A stretch of DNA of 14,752 nt from CAYTOJ01 sp964439415 (GCA_964439415.1 CAYTOJ010000044.1:1-14752); one strand, 5' to 3'. Shown: positions 1-8,187, counted from the first letter of the stretch. Translations and numbers: made by a program. The notes: a model not told the origin generated them from the sequence alone.

Positions 1-1
1 G

Positions 2-85
2 GAAGTTTTCAATGAGGCGCATACTTTTGTACTCCATATTGACCATGGAAACTATGTCACTGCCAGCGACTTTATTTTTATCTAA
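2..85 (+). CDS. C-terminal tail of an unidentified protein (truncated by window edge)
   Basis: An open frame enters from the left edge and stops at TAA 83-85, giving a 27-residue tail ending in DHGNYVTASDFIFI. The residue mix is protein-like, but I do not recognise the family. A second frame is also open to about base 99 (tail SKFIKI), so the frame choice is not certain. If real, the gene converges on cheR, with the inverted repeat at 104-152 between them. Confidence 0.3.
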   Translation, partial: EVFNEAHTFVLHIDHGNYVTASDFIFI

Positions 86-103
86 ATTTATAAAGATATA
101 ATG

Positions 104-152
104 TATAGCCGATAATGACTTGTTAAATCCCAACTTTAAGTTATCGGCTATA
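104..152. terminator. 12-bp perfect inverted repeat between convergent genes, possible bidirectional terminator
   Basis: TATAGCCGATAA at 104-115 is exactly complementary to TTATCGGCTATA at 141-152, with a 25-base spacer. It lies just beyond the cheR stop and beyond the tail of the rightward frame at the left edge, where a shared terminator would be expected. The stem is only moderately GC-rich and no uninterrupted T-run follows on either side, although flanks are AT-rich. An operator or a repeat element is an alternative. Confidence 0.4.
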
Positions 153-160
153 AAACCTCT

Positions 161-976
161 TTAGGGACTTAATTTTAAACGGTACAACCCACGGCATGGA
201 GTGGGTTCATATAGATTGCCGGGATCTACAATGGATTCAGTGCTGCCAAGAAAAAGGCAGCCATTCTCAATAAGTGCCCCGGCTAGCTTCTTAGCCACTT
301 GCCCCCTGGTGGGTTCATCAAGATATATAAGCACGTTACGGCAGAAAATAATATCAAACTTTCCTAACGCCCTGTAATCATCAAGTAGATTATGTAACTG
401 ATAATTAATCATCTGCTTAAGATTTGTCTTTACCTGCCAGTTGTTGCCGGGAAGCTGGTCGAAATACTTTATCAGTAACTGGATGGGCAGGCCGCGCTGC
501 ACTTCAAATTGAGAATATATCCCTGCCCGTGCTTTATTCAACATTTTAGCTGCTATGTCAGTGGCGAGAATTGAATAATCCATTCCGGCTATATTTGCAG
601 ATTCCTCAAGCAGGCACATGGCAATTGAATAAGGCTCCTGCCCGCCGGAACATGCGGTGCTCCAGATTTTCAGTTTTCTGCCTTGTAATTTTTTATTGTA
701 TTCCGGCAGTATTTCCCTGCGCAGATACTCAAATGGCTTGGCATCTCTGAAGAAAAGCGATTCATTTGTTGTCATGGCCTCGGTGATTTCACGCTGGATG
801 CTATCGTCCCTGAAATCCCTGGCTAATTGCAGAAGTTCAGCAATAGTGCCACATCCAAAAGCCCTTGCTACGGGCAGTAATCTGCTTTCAAGCAGGTATG
901 TTTTATCGCTGGTTATAATGAGTCCTGAGCGTTTTCGCAGCAGGTCAGCACAGAATTTAAATTCATGTTCCTGCAT
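161..976 (-). CDS. cheR: CheR, chemoreceptor glutamate methyltransferase
   Basis: This is the S-adenosylmethionine-dependent methyltransferase that methylates glutamates in chemoreceptor signalling helices, driving adaptation opposite to CheB. From the ATG at 976 it has 271 residues, the usual CheR length. Residues 1-90 form the small N-terminal helical domain with the TTNESLFFRD motif (69-78). The SAM-binding domain follows, with TACSGGQEPYSIAM at 107-120 and FCRNVLIYLD at 211-220. The open frame extends upstream to a TTG at 1015, but that would overlap cheB by 35 bases and add residues not typical of the family. The ATG at 976 lies 4 bases after the cheB stop and fits the usual MQxxxFxxF-like start. 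It is the last gene of a cheY-cheB-cheR leftward operon. The receptor encoded here has no C-terminal NWETF-like tether, so CheR probably acts without that docking site. Confidence 0.95.
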   Translation of the reverse strand: MQEHEFKFCADLLRKRSGLIITSDKTYLLESRLLPVARAFGCGTIAELLQLARDFRDDSIQREITEAMTTNESLFFRDAKPFEYLRREILPEYNKKLQGRKLKIWSTACSGGQEPYSIAMCLLEESANIAGMDYSILATDIAAKMLNKARAGIYSQFEVQRGLPIQLLIKYFDQLPGNNWQVKTNLKQMINYQLHNLLDDYRALGKFDIIFCRNVLIYLDEPTRGQVAKKLAGALIENGCLFLGSTESIVDPGNLYEPTPCRGLYRLKLSP

Positions 977-980
977 AAAT

Positions 981-2009
981 CTACCCGGGTATGTGGCGAA
1001 GCAGATAATCCGCAATGCCTGATGGCGGCAGCAGTGCCCGGCACAGGCCGTTAGTTGCCACAGCTTTTGGCATACTCCACACTGCGCTGCTTTCCTGATT
1101 TTGTGCTATTACTGCACCGCCTGCGGCAACAACCGCCTTGCAGCCTTCCAGTCCGTCCCGCCCCATTCCGGTCAGAACAACAGTCAGCAGATGCCTTCCG
1201 TATATGCTTGCAAGGCTTTGCAGCATGGGGTCAGCCGCAGGGCGGCAGAAGTTCACCTGCGCATCCTGACTTAGGCGTATTTTTACCACCCCATTATCAG
1301 AGCACGCCAGCATGTGATAATTACCTGGGGCAATGTAGGCTGATCCGGCTTTCACAATATCGCCATCCCTTCCCTCAATGCAGTTGCGATCCCCCGATCT
1401 GCCCAGGTTGGCAGCTAAAATAGCGGTAAATGATACCGGCATATGCTGCGTTATGAAAATCGGTATAGTGTTCAGCCTTCCCTTTAAACCTTCAAACAGT
1501 TGCTGCAGAATCTGGGGGCCACCAGTGGAGGCTATTACCGCTAGTGCCCGCACCGGCCAGTCCGGTGCTTCAGGTGTTATAATCCGCATATCTGGAATAA
1601 CTGACGGGCTTTTTGTGGTGAGAGCAAATATCTTGCTTCTTAGTTCGCGGTGGAAATTCTCCAAACCGCCTGGTTCATTCGCCAGAGGTTTTGCTATATA
1701 GTCCGAAGCACCAGCAGCCAGAGCGCGCATGGTAATTTCCGCGCCGCCATGGGTTAATGAAGATGCCATTATCACTTTAACGCCAGCGACAGTTTTCAGA
1801 AGATGCGGCAGTGCTGTAAGACCGTCCATTTCCGGCATTTCAATATCCAGGATTATTACATCCGGCTTATGCTCCATCGCCAGTGGAATTGCCCTGGCTC
1901 CATTTGCGGCATTCGCTACTATTGTAATCCCCTCCTCCGCTGTGAGCGCCCGCGCCATCAATGCGCGCACTATCGCGGAATCATCAACCAGTATTACCTT
2001 TATTGTCAT
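981..2009 (-). CDS. cheB: CheB, chemoreceptor methylesterase/glutamine deamidase with receiver domain
   Basis: CheB removes methyl groups from chemoreceptors when phosphorylated by CheA. The 342 residues contain an N-terminal receiver (about 3-120), with the acidic pair in LVDDS, phospho-acceptor Asp55 in ILDIEMPEMDG and Lys107 in AKP. A short linker follows (about 125-150). The C-terminal esterase domain has the full catalytic set: Ser161 in IASTGGPQ, His189 in ITQHMP and Asp285 in GMGRDG. Length and order match the family. The ATG at 2009 is 15 bases after the cheY stop, with a weak purine-rich stretch upstream. The gene lies between cheY and cheR in one leftward unit, which argues for co-expression of the adaptation enzymes with the output regulator. 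Confidence 0.96.
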   Translation of the reverse strand: MTIKVILVDDSAIVRALMARALTAEEGITIVANAANGARAIPLAMEHKPDVIILDIEMPEMDGLTALPHLLKTVAGVKVIMASSLTHGGAEITMRALAAGASDYIAKPLANEPGGLENFHRELRSKIFALTTKSPSVIPDMRIITPEAPDWPVRALAVIASTGGPQILQQLFEGLKGRLNTIPIFITQHMPVSFTAILAANLGRSGDRNCIEGRDGDIVKAGSAYIAPGNYHMLACSDNGVVKIRLSQDAQVNFCRPAADPMLQSLASIYGRHLLTVVLTGMGRDGLEGCKAVVAAGGAVIAQNQESSAVWSMPKAVATNGLCRALLPPSGIADYLLRHIPG

Positions 2010-2024
2010 TGGCTAGTGCTCTCA

Positions 2025-2408
2025 TCAACTACTGATTAAACCTATCTGCATCATCTTATCGCGCAGAATAGCCTCATCAAACGGCTTCATAATATACTCA
2101 TCCGCCCCGGCTTCCATAGCCTTCAGAATTTGCGCCAGTTCTATTTCAGTTGTGCAGAAAATAATTTTAGTATTTTCGCCGTTATGAACATTCCTGAAAG
2201 TTTTTAGAAACTCCATGCCGTCCATCACCGGCATATTCCAATCCAGCAAAATAAAATCTGGCAACTCTGATGCACATTTATCCAAAGCCTCCTTGCCATC
2301 TCCGGCCTCAATAACCTTGTAGCCCATAGGCTCTATCATGCGTTTTGCAATGGTGCGCACCACCTTTGAATCATCCACCACCAGACACAGCGACATAGTA
2401 AAACCCAT
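2025..2408 (-). CDS. cheY: CheY, single-domain chemotaxis response regulator
   Basis: This stand-alone receiver is phosphorylated by CheA and normally carries the signal to the motility motor. It has 127 residues from the first ATG, or 123 from the internal ATG at 2396 (MSLCLVVDDS), which fits the family start better. The first ATG has a GGTGGA stretch about 9 bases upstream, so the start is undecided. In the 123-residue numbering the acidic pair is D8/D9, the phospho-acceptor D52 (in LLDWNMPVMDG), the switch threonine T82 or T83, the aromatic switch Y101 and the lysine K104 (in KPF). All are intact, so it should be a functional phosphoswitch. It is the first gene of the leftward cheYBR unit and is transcribed divergently from cheA. 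No motor genes are in view, so its target (flagellum or pilus) cannot be read here. Confidence 0.93.
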   Translation of the reverse strand: MGFTMSLCLVVDDSKVVRTIAKRMIEPMGYKVIEAGDGKEALDKCASELPDFILLDWNMPVMDGMEFLKTFRNVHNGENTKIIFCTTEIELAQILKAMEAGADEYIMKPFDEAILRDKMMQIGLISS

Positions 2409-2437
2409 GTTGTTTAATCCACCGCAGATGCTCAGGC

Positions 2438-2477
2438 TTAACCCTTATTTTACGAATGCGGCTTAACTTGAAATAAC
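2438..2477. promoter_or_regulatory. Two imperfect CtrA-like boxes in the cheY/cheA divergent promoter region
   Basis: The roughly 115-base gap between divergent cheY and cheA contains two copies of GGCTTAAC (2435-2442 and 2460-2467), 25 bases apart. Each begins a TTAA-N7-(near TTAA) arrangement: TTAA 2438-2441 with TTTA 2449-2452, and TTAA 2463-2466 with TAAC 2474-2477. The alphaproteobacterial CtrA consensus is TTAA-N7-TTAA, so each box has one good and one degraded half. CtrA is known to control motility and chemotaxis genes in many alphaproteobacteria. I see no convincing sigma-70 or sigma-54 promoter in this gap. Confidence 0.3.
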
Positions 2478-2523
2478 ATATAACGCTTTATGAAACCTTA
2501 ACTACCGCTGGTTGTTTTTCGCT

Positions 2524-5199
2524 ATGGATGAGATGATTGGGGAATTCGTTGTGGAAACGTTGGAAAGCCTGGCAATGCTGGATCATGAACTGGTCAAGCT
2601 GGAGCAGGATCCACAGGGCAAGGCGATATTAAGCAATATATTCCGGGTAATGCACACTATTAAAGGCACATGCGGGTTTCTTGGTTTGCATCGGCTGGAA
2701 AAAGTTGCTCATGCGGGTGAGAATATCCTGGGAAAATTCCGTGATGGCGAGATACAGGTGACTCCCAAAGCAATAACCCTGATTCTACGCTCAATAGACT
2801 GCATCAAAAATATAGTTGAAACTCTGGCAGAAGCAGGGGCGGAGCCGGAGGGTGACGATAGCACACTGATAACTGAACTTAACCGCTTTGCTGAAGGTGG
2901 AATGTCAGAAAATGCAGAGCCGCTGCCTGTTGCAGTGGATATTACCACTGATAGCGGGCAGGATTTATCCTGCTTTTTTAAAGGCGATGATGACCTGGAA
3001 GAACTTATGCGCCTGGAGGGGGTATCAGTTACCGATGTACACACTGGCACACCCGTTCATGAATCAACTATCAGTATATCCGTTGCGCATAAACCCAATG
3101 AAGAAGTAAAAAAGCCGCAGGAGACGGATAATAACCATGCTAGGGAAACTCATAAAGAAAATACCGCCCAGCAAAGCATCCGTGTGAATCTGGATATTCT
3201 GGAGAAAATGATGCAGATGGTGGGCGAACTGGTGCTCTCCCGCAATCAGTTGATGCAGCTTGCGCGGGATGAAGCTAATCAGCAGTTCCTGGCCCCCCTC
3301 CAGCAACTCAGCCATATAACTACTGAGCTACAGGAAAGCGTGATGAAAACGCGGATGCAGCCAATAGGCGCAGCGTGGCAGAAATTTCCGCGCCTGGTGC
3401 GGGATTTATCACTTGAGCTTGGAAAGAAAATTGACCTTAAAATGATCGGTGAGGATACCGAGCTTGATCGCCAGTTGCTGGAAGCGGTGAAGGATCCGCT
3501 GACCCATATGGTGAGAAATTCATGCGACCACGGCATTGAAACGCCGGAGCAGCGCCGCGCTACAGGCAAGGCGGAGAGCGGCACAGTCACGCTGAATGCT
3601 TATCATGACGGCGGCCATATCGTAATAGATATTTCCGATGACGGTAAAGGCATCAATGTAGAGCGCATTAAGGAGAAAGCCCTGGCAAACGGCCTGGCTA
3701 CCCAGAATGAACTGGCTAACATGAGCCAGCGGCAGATTCTGCAATACATCTTCGCACCAGGTTTTTCGACTGCTGAGAAGGTTACATCAGTCTCCGGGCG
3801 CGGTGTGGGCATGGATGTAGTACGCACAAACATAGAGAAAATCGGCGGCACGATTGACCTGTTCTCCAATGAAGGCTCAGGCTCACGCATCAGCATAAAA
3901 ATTCCGCTGACGCTGGCTATAATATCAGTGCTGATAGTTGAGAAAAACGGAGAGAGCTTTGCTATACCGCAAATCAACGTCCGCGAGCTAATCCAGGTTG
4001 GCGAAGGCTTCCCCATAAAAATTGAATACATTGATAACGCTGCGGTTATACGCCTGCGTGAGAATCTTCTGCCTGTAGCATCCCTGTCTAATATATTGCA
4101 GTTACCTGAACAGGAATACGCGAAACAATCCCGCCATAATTTTATTGTTGTATGTAATGTAGGCGGCGTGGACTTCGGCCTGATAGTTGACCGCGTGCAT
4201 AACATTGAGGAAATTGTAGTAAAGCCAGTATCACAGGCGCTTAAATCCATCTCTATCTTTGGCGGCAATACAATTTTAGGTGATGGTAATGTTATAATGA
4301 TTCTTGACCCTAACAGCCTGGCGCGGGAGGTAACGGAAATGAAGCGCAGTAGCCAGAATCATGAAGTTCAGGAACATATGAATTCCACCATGGACAAACA
4401 GGAAAAAACCACCAACTTCCTGCTTTTCCGGCTGGGCGATGGTGTGCCACGGGCAGTTCCGCTGGAACTGGTATGGAGGCTGGAGGAAATAGATGCCTCA
4501 GATATAGAATCGGCAGGCGGCCAGATGGCAGTGCAGTATCGCGGCGAGCTTATGCGGCTGCTTAGTCTGGATAGTGATTTTTCATCGCCGTCTGATGGCA
4601 TAATTAACGTTATTGTATTTTCTTGCGATGGCAAAACCATAGGCCTGCCGGTGAGCGAGATTGTAGATATAGTGCAGTCACCTTTCAAGTTGCAGTTATC
4701 TTCCGAGAAGGCAGGTTATCTGGGCAGCATGATCATGAACGGGCAGACTGTTGACATGGTAGATGTTTCATACCTGCTTAATTCCGTGCAACTACCTGAA
4801 TCAACTGACACCCAGCCTTGCAGCGGCAGGGTTCTATTGGTGGATGACAGCCCCTTTTATTTAAAACTCGCCGCGCCGTACTTAACATCAGTTGGTTATG
4901 AAGTTGCCACTGCGGAGAGTGCTCAGGAAGCACTTAATCTGCTGGAACGCTCAAACGGCGCATTTGATATTATCATAACCGACATACACATGCCGGAGAT
5001 GGATGGTTACGCATTCGCGGAAAGCTGCCGCAATTCGCGTACCTTTAATAATATACCCATAATTGGCTGCACCGCTACGCTGGATCAGGAAACCATAGCT
5101 AGGTCAAGTCAGGCGGGAATGCTTACGTGCGTATCGAAAAACAACCGCCCGCGCCTGCTGGAAGCAATGTCCGGCACATGCGCCAGAATGGTGGCCTGA
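2524..5199 (+). CDS. cheA: CheA hybrid: chemotaxis histidine kinase with extra CheW-like domain and C-terminal receiver
   Basis: This is the central chemotaxis kinase, which phosphorylates CheY and CheB under receptor control. With the ATG at 2524 it has 891 residues. A TTG four codons upstream (2512) is possible, but MDEMIGEF is the typical CheA opening. Domains in order: an Hpt domain with phospho-accepting His44 in VMHTIKG; a linker of about 110 residues without a recognisable CheY-binding P2 domain; P3 dimerisation helices (about 218-290); the ATPase domain (about 300-465) with the N box around DPLTHMVRNSCDHG, ISDDGKGI and SGRGVGMDVV; a CheW-like P5 (about 470-600); a second CheW-like region (about 630-755); and a receiver (about 768-886) with VLLVDDS, Asp820 in TDIHMPEMDG, Thr850 and Lys872. 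The receiver lysine sits in SKNNR rather than the usual KP. Ordinary CheA is about 650-700 residues, so the last 250 are an addition. It leads the rightward cheA-cheW-mcp unit. Confidence 0.95.
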   Translation: MDEMIGEFVVETLESLAMLDHELVKLEQDPQGKAILSNIFRVMHTIKGTCGFLGLHRLEKVAHAGENILGKFRDGEIQVTPKAITLILRSIDCIKNIVETLAEAGAEPEGDDSTLITELNRFAEGGMSENAEPLPVAVDITTDSGQDLSCFFKGDDDLEELMRLEGVSVTDVHTGTPVHESTISISVAHKPNEEVKKPQETDNNHARETHKENTAQQSIRVNLDILEKMMQMVGELVLSRNQLMQLARDEANQQFLAPLQQLSHITTELQESVMKTRMQPIGAAWQKFPRLVRDLSLELGKKIDLKMIGEDTELDRQLLEAVKDPLTHMVRNSCDHGIETPEQRRATGKAESGTVTLNAYHDGGHIVIDISDDGKGINVERIKEKALANGLATQNELANMSQRQILQYIFAPGFSTAEKVTSVSGRGVGMDVVRTNIEKIGGTIDLFSNEGSGSRISIKIPLTLAIISVLIVEKNGESFAIPQINVRELIQVGEGFPIKIEYIDNAAVIRLRENLLPVASLSNILQLPEQEYAKQSRHNFIVVCNVGGVDFGLIVDRVHNIEEIVVKPVSQALKSISIFGGNTILGDGNVIMILDPNSLAREVTEMKRSSQNHEVQEHMNSTMDKQEKTTNFLLFRLGDGVPRAVPLELVWRLEEIDASDIESAGGQMAVQYRGELMRLLSLDSDFSSPSDGIINVIVFSCDGKTIGLPVSEIVDIVQSPFKLQLSSEKAGYLGSMIMNGQTVDMVDVSYLLNSVQLPESTDTQPCSGRVLLVDDSPFYLKLAAPYLTSVGYEVATAESAQEALNLLERSNGAFDIIITDIHMPEMDGYAFAESCRNSRTFNNIPIIGCTATLDQETIARSSQAGMLTCVSKNNRPRLLEAMSGTCARMVA

Positions 5200-5200
5200 T

Positions 5201-5653
5201 ATGCAAAAATCCGCCGCTATTATAAAAATGACTGACCATCAACTGGTTACCATGCGCATAAATACCCAGTTACTTGGTATTCCTGTAGTGGAAGTCAGGG
5301 AAATTCTGCAAGGGCAGCGGATTACGAAAGTCCCCCTCGCCCCGCCGGAGATCGCCGGAGCTTTAAATTTAAGAGGCAGGATAGTTACAGTAATTGATAT
5401 CCGCCCGAAATTAGGCCTGCCGCCACGCAGTAATAATATCAGCAGCACTTTCGTTGTGGTGGAGCACAAAGGCGAGTTATACAGCCTGCTGGTGGATTCA
5501 GTCGGTGATGTTCTGAATATTCCACCCGCACAGATTCAGGGAACGCCGCCGAACTTAAGCCCCCTATGGCGGGAATTATCCGCAGGCGTACACCGCCTTA
5601 AAGACGAGTTATTGATAATACTGGAGCCTAAAGCTTTATTTAATTTTGATTAG
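5201..5653 (+). CDS. cheW: CheW, receptor-kinase coupling protein
   Basis: CheW bridges chemoreceptors and the P5 domain of CheA in the signalling array. It has 150 residues, the normal size, and is all CheW domain: the N-terminal half has GIPVVEVREIL, followed by the diagnostic NLRGRIVTVIDIR at about residues 76-88 and a C-terminal half containing LLVDSVGDVL. The ATG is one base after the cheA stop, with a GGTGG stretch about 10 bases upstream inside cheA, so translation is probably coupled. An internal ATG at 5228 (MTDHQL) is a less likely start because no ribosome-binding sequence precedes it. The gene sits between cheA and the chemoreceptor. Confidence 0.95.
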   Translation: MQKSAAIIKMTDHQLVTMRINTQLLGIPVVEVREILQGQRITKVPLAPPEIAGALNLRGRIVTVIDIRPKLGLPPRSNNISSTFVVVEHKGELYSLLVDSVGDVLNIPPAQIQGTPPNLSPLWRELSAGVHRLKDELLIILEPKALFNFD

Positions 5654-5665
5654 TAGGAGAACGCC
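5653..5665 (+). promoter_or_regulatory. Strong ribosome-binding site of the chemoreceptor gene
   Basis: TAGGAGAACGCC directly precedes the ATG at 5666. AGGAGA ends 6 bases before the start codon, a near-ideal Shine-Dalgarno sequence. It is the clearest one in the rightward unit, where most other genes rely on coupling, and suggests high receptor output. Confidence 0.75.
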
Positions 5666-7309
5666 ATGAAGTTACAGACTAAATTCATCCTGATGGGTGT
5701 ATCATTAATCGCCATAATGGCGGAAACGGAATGGCTGAGTTATCAGAACAGAAAGCTGCAAAGCTATCAGGAGACTGCTTTTAAGGTGAGCCAGCGCAAT
5801 ATGGATTCCGACATTAAGCATGATGCTATCAGGGGTAATATATATAGCTCCCTGTATGCAGCCAGGGGCGATGAGGAACTGAACAGAGAATTCAGGGAAG
5901 AGATAGCCACACTGCAAGAAGATTTTCTCAAAAGCATCGAGGAAAACCTGAAAGCCGATATCCCTCAGGATATAAGGCGGCAACTAGAGAAAATACAAAA
6001 GAAAGCCGAAGTATACGCCAATTACAGCCTTAAAATAAGCCAATCAATGGGCGATCCGGATAAGGCGGCTGATATGCTGCCCAAATTCTACGAACTTTTT
6101 AAAGAACTTGAAAATGATCAGGGCAAGGCCAGTGAAATGATACTTGCCTGGTCGGGCAGTATATTCAATTCAGCAAAATCCAATAATATGTACCTGGAGG
6201 TTATGCTCTACCTTCTGTTCATTATCTCCATCGCCCTGCCGGTTTACGCGGTATTATCAGTGTTCAAGCCTATGACGGCACTTACCAGAACAATGCGCGA
6301 TTTATCATCCGGCAATCATCTGGTGGATGTTCCGTTCCTGAAGCGCAGGGATGAGATGGGGGAAATGGCCACCAGTGTGCAGGTGTTCAAGCAGAACTCC
6401 ATTAAGATACAAACTATGATGGATGAGCGCGAAGCGGAAAAGCAGGAGCTTGAAAAACAGAAACGTCAGCATATGCAGCAGTTCGCAGGCAAGTTTGAAT
6501 CATCGGTAAAGGGTATAGTATCGCAGGTTGCTGCATCCGCAGTGCAGATGCAAAGCGGGGCGGCTGATGTGACATACATAGCATCCGACACTAAGCAGCG
6601 CTCAAACACGGTTGTCAGCATCTCCAACGAGGCTGCTCAGATATCCTCCCACGTGGCAGCGGCGGCTGAAGAACTCACCGCCTCAATCAAGGAAATCAGC
6701 GCGCAAACGCAAAAGTCCAGCCAGATAGCCAGTGATGCCTCCACCAAGGCTGAATCGGCGCAACATGCCATTGAGCTTCTTTCTGAAAAATCCTCCCGCG
6801 TGAGTGAAATCATCGAAGTTATTACGGGAATTGCCGGGCAGATAAACCTGCTGGCGCTTAACGCTACAATAGAATCCGCACGGGCGGGGGATGCTGGGAA
6901 AGGCTTTGCAGTGGTTGCCAGTGAAGTCAAAAACCTGGCTATGCAGGTATCAAAGGCCACGGGTGAGATTACTCAGCAGATACATGAAATGCAGGGGGCA
7001 ACTAAAACATCGGTTGATTCCGTGATGGAGATTTTAAGCATAATCGGCCAGGTTTCCGCCAGTACATCAGCCGTGGCAGCCGCGGTTGAGGAACAATCAG
7101 CCGTTACTAACGAGATTGCACAGAACATCTCACGCACCGCAGCGGGAACTCAGGAAATATCCAGCAATATGTTATCAGTGCAGGATGGTGCCCGCCAGAC
7201 CGGGGACACCGCCAGCCAGGTTCTGGAGACAGCAAAAAGCCTGGGTTCACAATCCGACACACTAAAGCAGAAAGTGGATGAATTTCTGGATATGATCCGC
7301 GCCGCCTAA
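5666..7309 (+). CDS. Methyl-accepting chemotaxis protein (transmembrane chemoreceptor)
   Basis: This 547-residue receptor senses signals through an outside domain and controls CheA through a cytoplasmic helical hairpin. Residues 7-19 form a short, weak first membrane segment, followed at once by Glu20 and Glu22. Residues 25-174 are charged and apparently all-helical, like a four-helix-bundle sensor. Residues 176-200 are a strong second membrane segment. A HAMP domain follows (about 200-250), then a charged coiled coil (252-270). The signalling domain (about 290-540) carries the conserved tip around [20 protein letters not shown] and [15 protein letters not shown] (about 387-425). Alanine- and glutamate-rich segments such as [11 protein letters not shown] (about 331-341) look like methylation regions. 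There is no C-terminal CheR-binding pentapeptide; the protein ends in DMIRAA. It lies 12 bases downstream of cheW, and its TAA stop overlaps the next start. The ligand cannot be inferred from the sequence. Confidence 0.95.
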   Translation: MKLQTKFILMGVSLIAIMAETEWLSYQNRKLQSYQETAFKVSQRNMDSDIKHDAIRGNIYSSLYAARGDEELNREFREEIATLQEDFLKSIEENLKADIPQDIRRQLEKIQKKAEVYANYSLKISQSMGDPDKAADMLPKFYELFKELENDQGKASEMILAWSGSIFNSAKSNNMYLEVMLYLLFIISIALPVYAVLSVFKPMTALTRTMRDLSSGNHLVDVPFLKRRDEMGEMATSVQVFKQNSIKIQTMMDEREAEKQELEKQKRQHMQQFAGKFESSVKGIVSQVAASAVQMQSGAADVTYIASDTKQRSNTVVSISNEAAQISSHVAAAAEELTASIKEISAQTQKSSQIASDASTKAESAQHAIELLSEKSSRVSEIIEVITGIAGQINLLALNATIESARAGDAGKGFAVVASEVKNLAMQVSKATGEITQQIHEMQGATKTSVDSVMEILSIIGQVSASTSAVAAAVEEQSAVTNEIAQNISRTAAGTQEISSNMLSVQDGARQTGDTASQVLETAKSLGSQSDTLKQKVDEFLDMIRAA

Positions 7310-8115
7310 TGTGTATTTACTTGGGTAAAAAAATGGCCAGCACTCAGGCTGACGGGTTTTTAAGTCCTGTCAAGCGCAAAAACGCTGGTTTTACGCTGGT
7401 GGAACTTTCAATTGTTCTGGTGATTATTGGTTTGCTGGTGGGCGGAATTCTCGCCGGGGCTGACCTTATCAAAGCCGCTAAAAATGGAAAAATAATCAGT
7501 GAGCGGGAACAGATAATGACCGCCATGAACACCTTTTACCTGAAATACAACTGCATCCCGGGTGATTGCTATAACATCTCCACCTACCTATCAGGCGAGA
7601 CTAATGGTGATGGGGACGAGTTGATTGAAGCAGCTTCAGCGGCAAGTGGTCCAGCGGAGATTTTCGCTGCGTGGAAGCAACTTGCCGCTGCCGGGCTTTA
7701 TCCGGGAACTTTTTCAGGGTTGAACGGAGCAGGAAATGCCAGCCATCATGCTACAATAGGTACTAATATTCCAGGCTCAAAGGCTATATCCAAAGCCGGA
7801 TACTGTTTCCACCCAGGGCAAACACTTTCCGGTAACTCAACCTACTGGGATGGTACTTACAGCAATGGTGTTTATGCCGGAAAGGAAACCACTAATTTCA
7901 TTAATGACGGCAACGCACTAAAACCAGCGGATGCGTTTAACATTGATAAAAAGATTGACGATGGCATCCCAGGCATCGGCAAAGTTCGCAGCATATATGC
8001 CAGCATTGGCAGTTGCGCCACATCAGGAAGCGCATATAACGCCCCATCTGCTTCCGCTTATTATATCACTAACGACAGCATAGCCTGCGGCCTCAGGTTC
8101 ATGTTCGACTGGTAG
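7309..8115 (+). CDS. Prepilin-type (pseudopilin-like) exported protein
   Basis: The N-terminus has a type IV prepilin/type II secretion pseudopilin signal. A basic leader ends in RKNAG, then come Phe28 as the predicted first mature residue, Glu32 at position +5, and a hydrophobic helix to about residue 50 (FTLVELSIVLVIIGLLVGG). A prepilin peptidase should cut between Gly27 and Phe28. The globular part has YNCIPGDC (80-87), NGDGDE (99-104), AAWKQLAAAGLYPG (120-133) and IDKKIDDGIPGIGKVR (212-227). I recall this pattern from a family of alphaproteobacterial single pilin-like proteins, usually with uncharged residues where this one has Cys82 and Cys87. Five cysteines lie in the exposed part, so disulfides are likely. 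The first ATG overlaps the chemoreceptor stop as TAATG; an internal ATG at 7333 would give a 19-residue leader. No pilus assembly genes are visible. Its placement suggests a surface fibre or sensory role tied to the chemotaxis unit, which is inference. Confidence 0.85.
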   Translation: MCIYLGKKMASTQADGFLSPVKRKNAGFTLVELSIVLVIIGLLVGGILAGADLIKAAKNGKIISEREQIMTAMNTFYLKYNCIPGDCYNISTYLSGETNGDGDELIEAASAASGPAEIFAAWKQLAAAGLYPGTFSGLNGAGNASHHATIGTNIPGSKAISKAGYCFHPGQTLSGNSTYWDGTYSNGVYAGKETTNFINDGNALKPADAFNIDKKIDDGIPGIGKVRSIYASIGSCATSGSAYNAPSASAYYITNDSIACGLRFMFDW

Positions 8116-8187
8116 AATAGAGGAAACTACCGCATTAATCCGGCCTGCTGATACAAAATAATGGCAAATTAACCACTTACTAGCCTT

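Noticed and set aside
977..1015. Upstream extension of cheR beginning MRIICFATYPGRF
   Set aside because: It would start at a TTG within cheB and add 13 residues not typical of CheR; the ATG at 976 right after the cheB stop is better.
2468..2496. Sigma-70 promoter for cheA with TTGAAA as -35 box
   Set aside because: A 17-base spacer leads to TGAAAC, a poor -10; TATAAC lies too close, so no convincing promoter could be called.
2512..2523. TTG start giving cheA four extra residues (MFFA)
   Set aside because: MDEMIGEF from the ATG at 2524 matches the usual CheA opening; the TTG has no better ribosome-binding sequence.
3603..4268. 221-residue antisense frame inside cheA
   Set aside because: It lies wholly opposite intact CheA catalytic and CheW-like domains, and its composition (Ser, Arg, Pro-rich) is typical of a codon-bias shadow.
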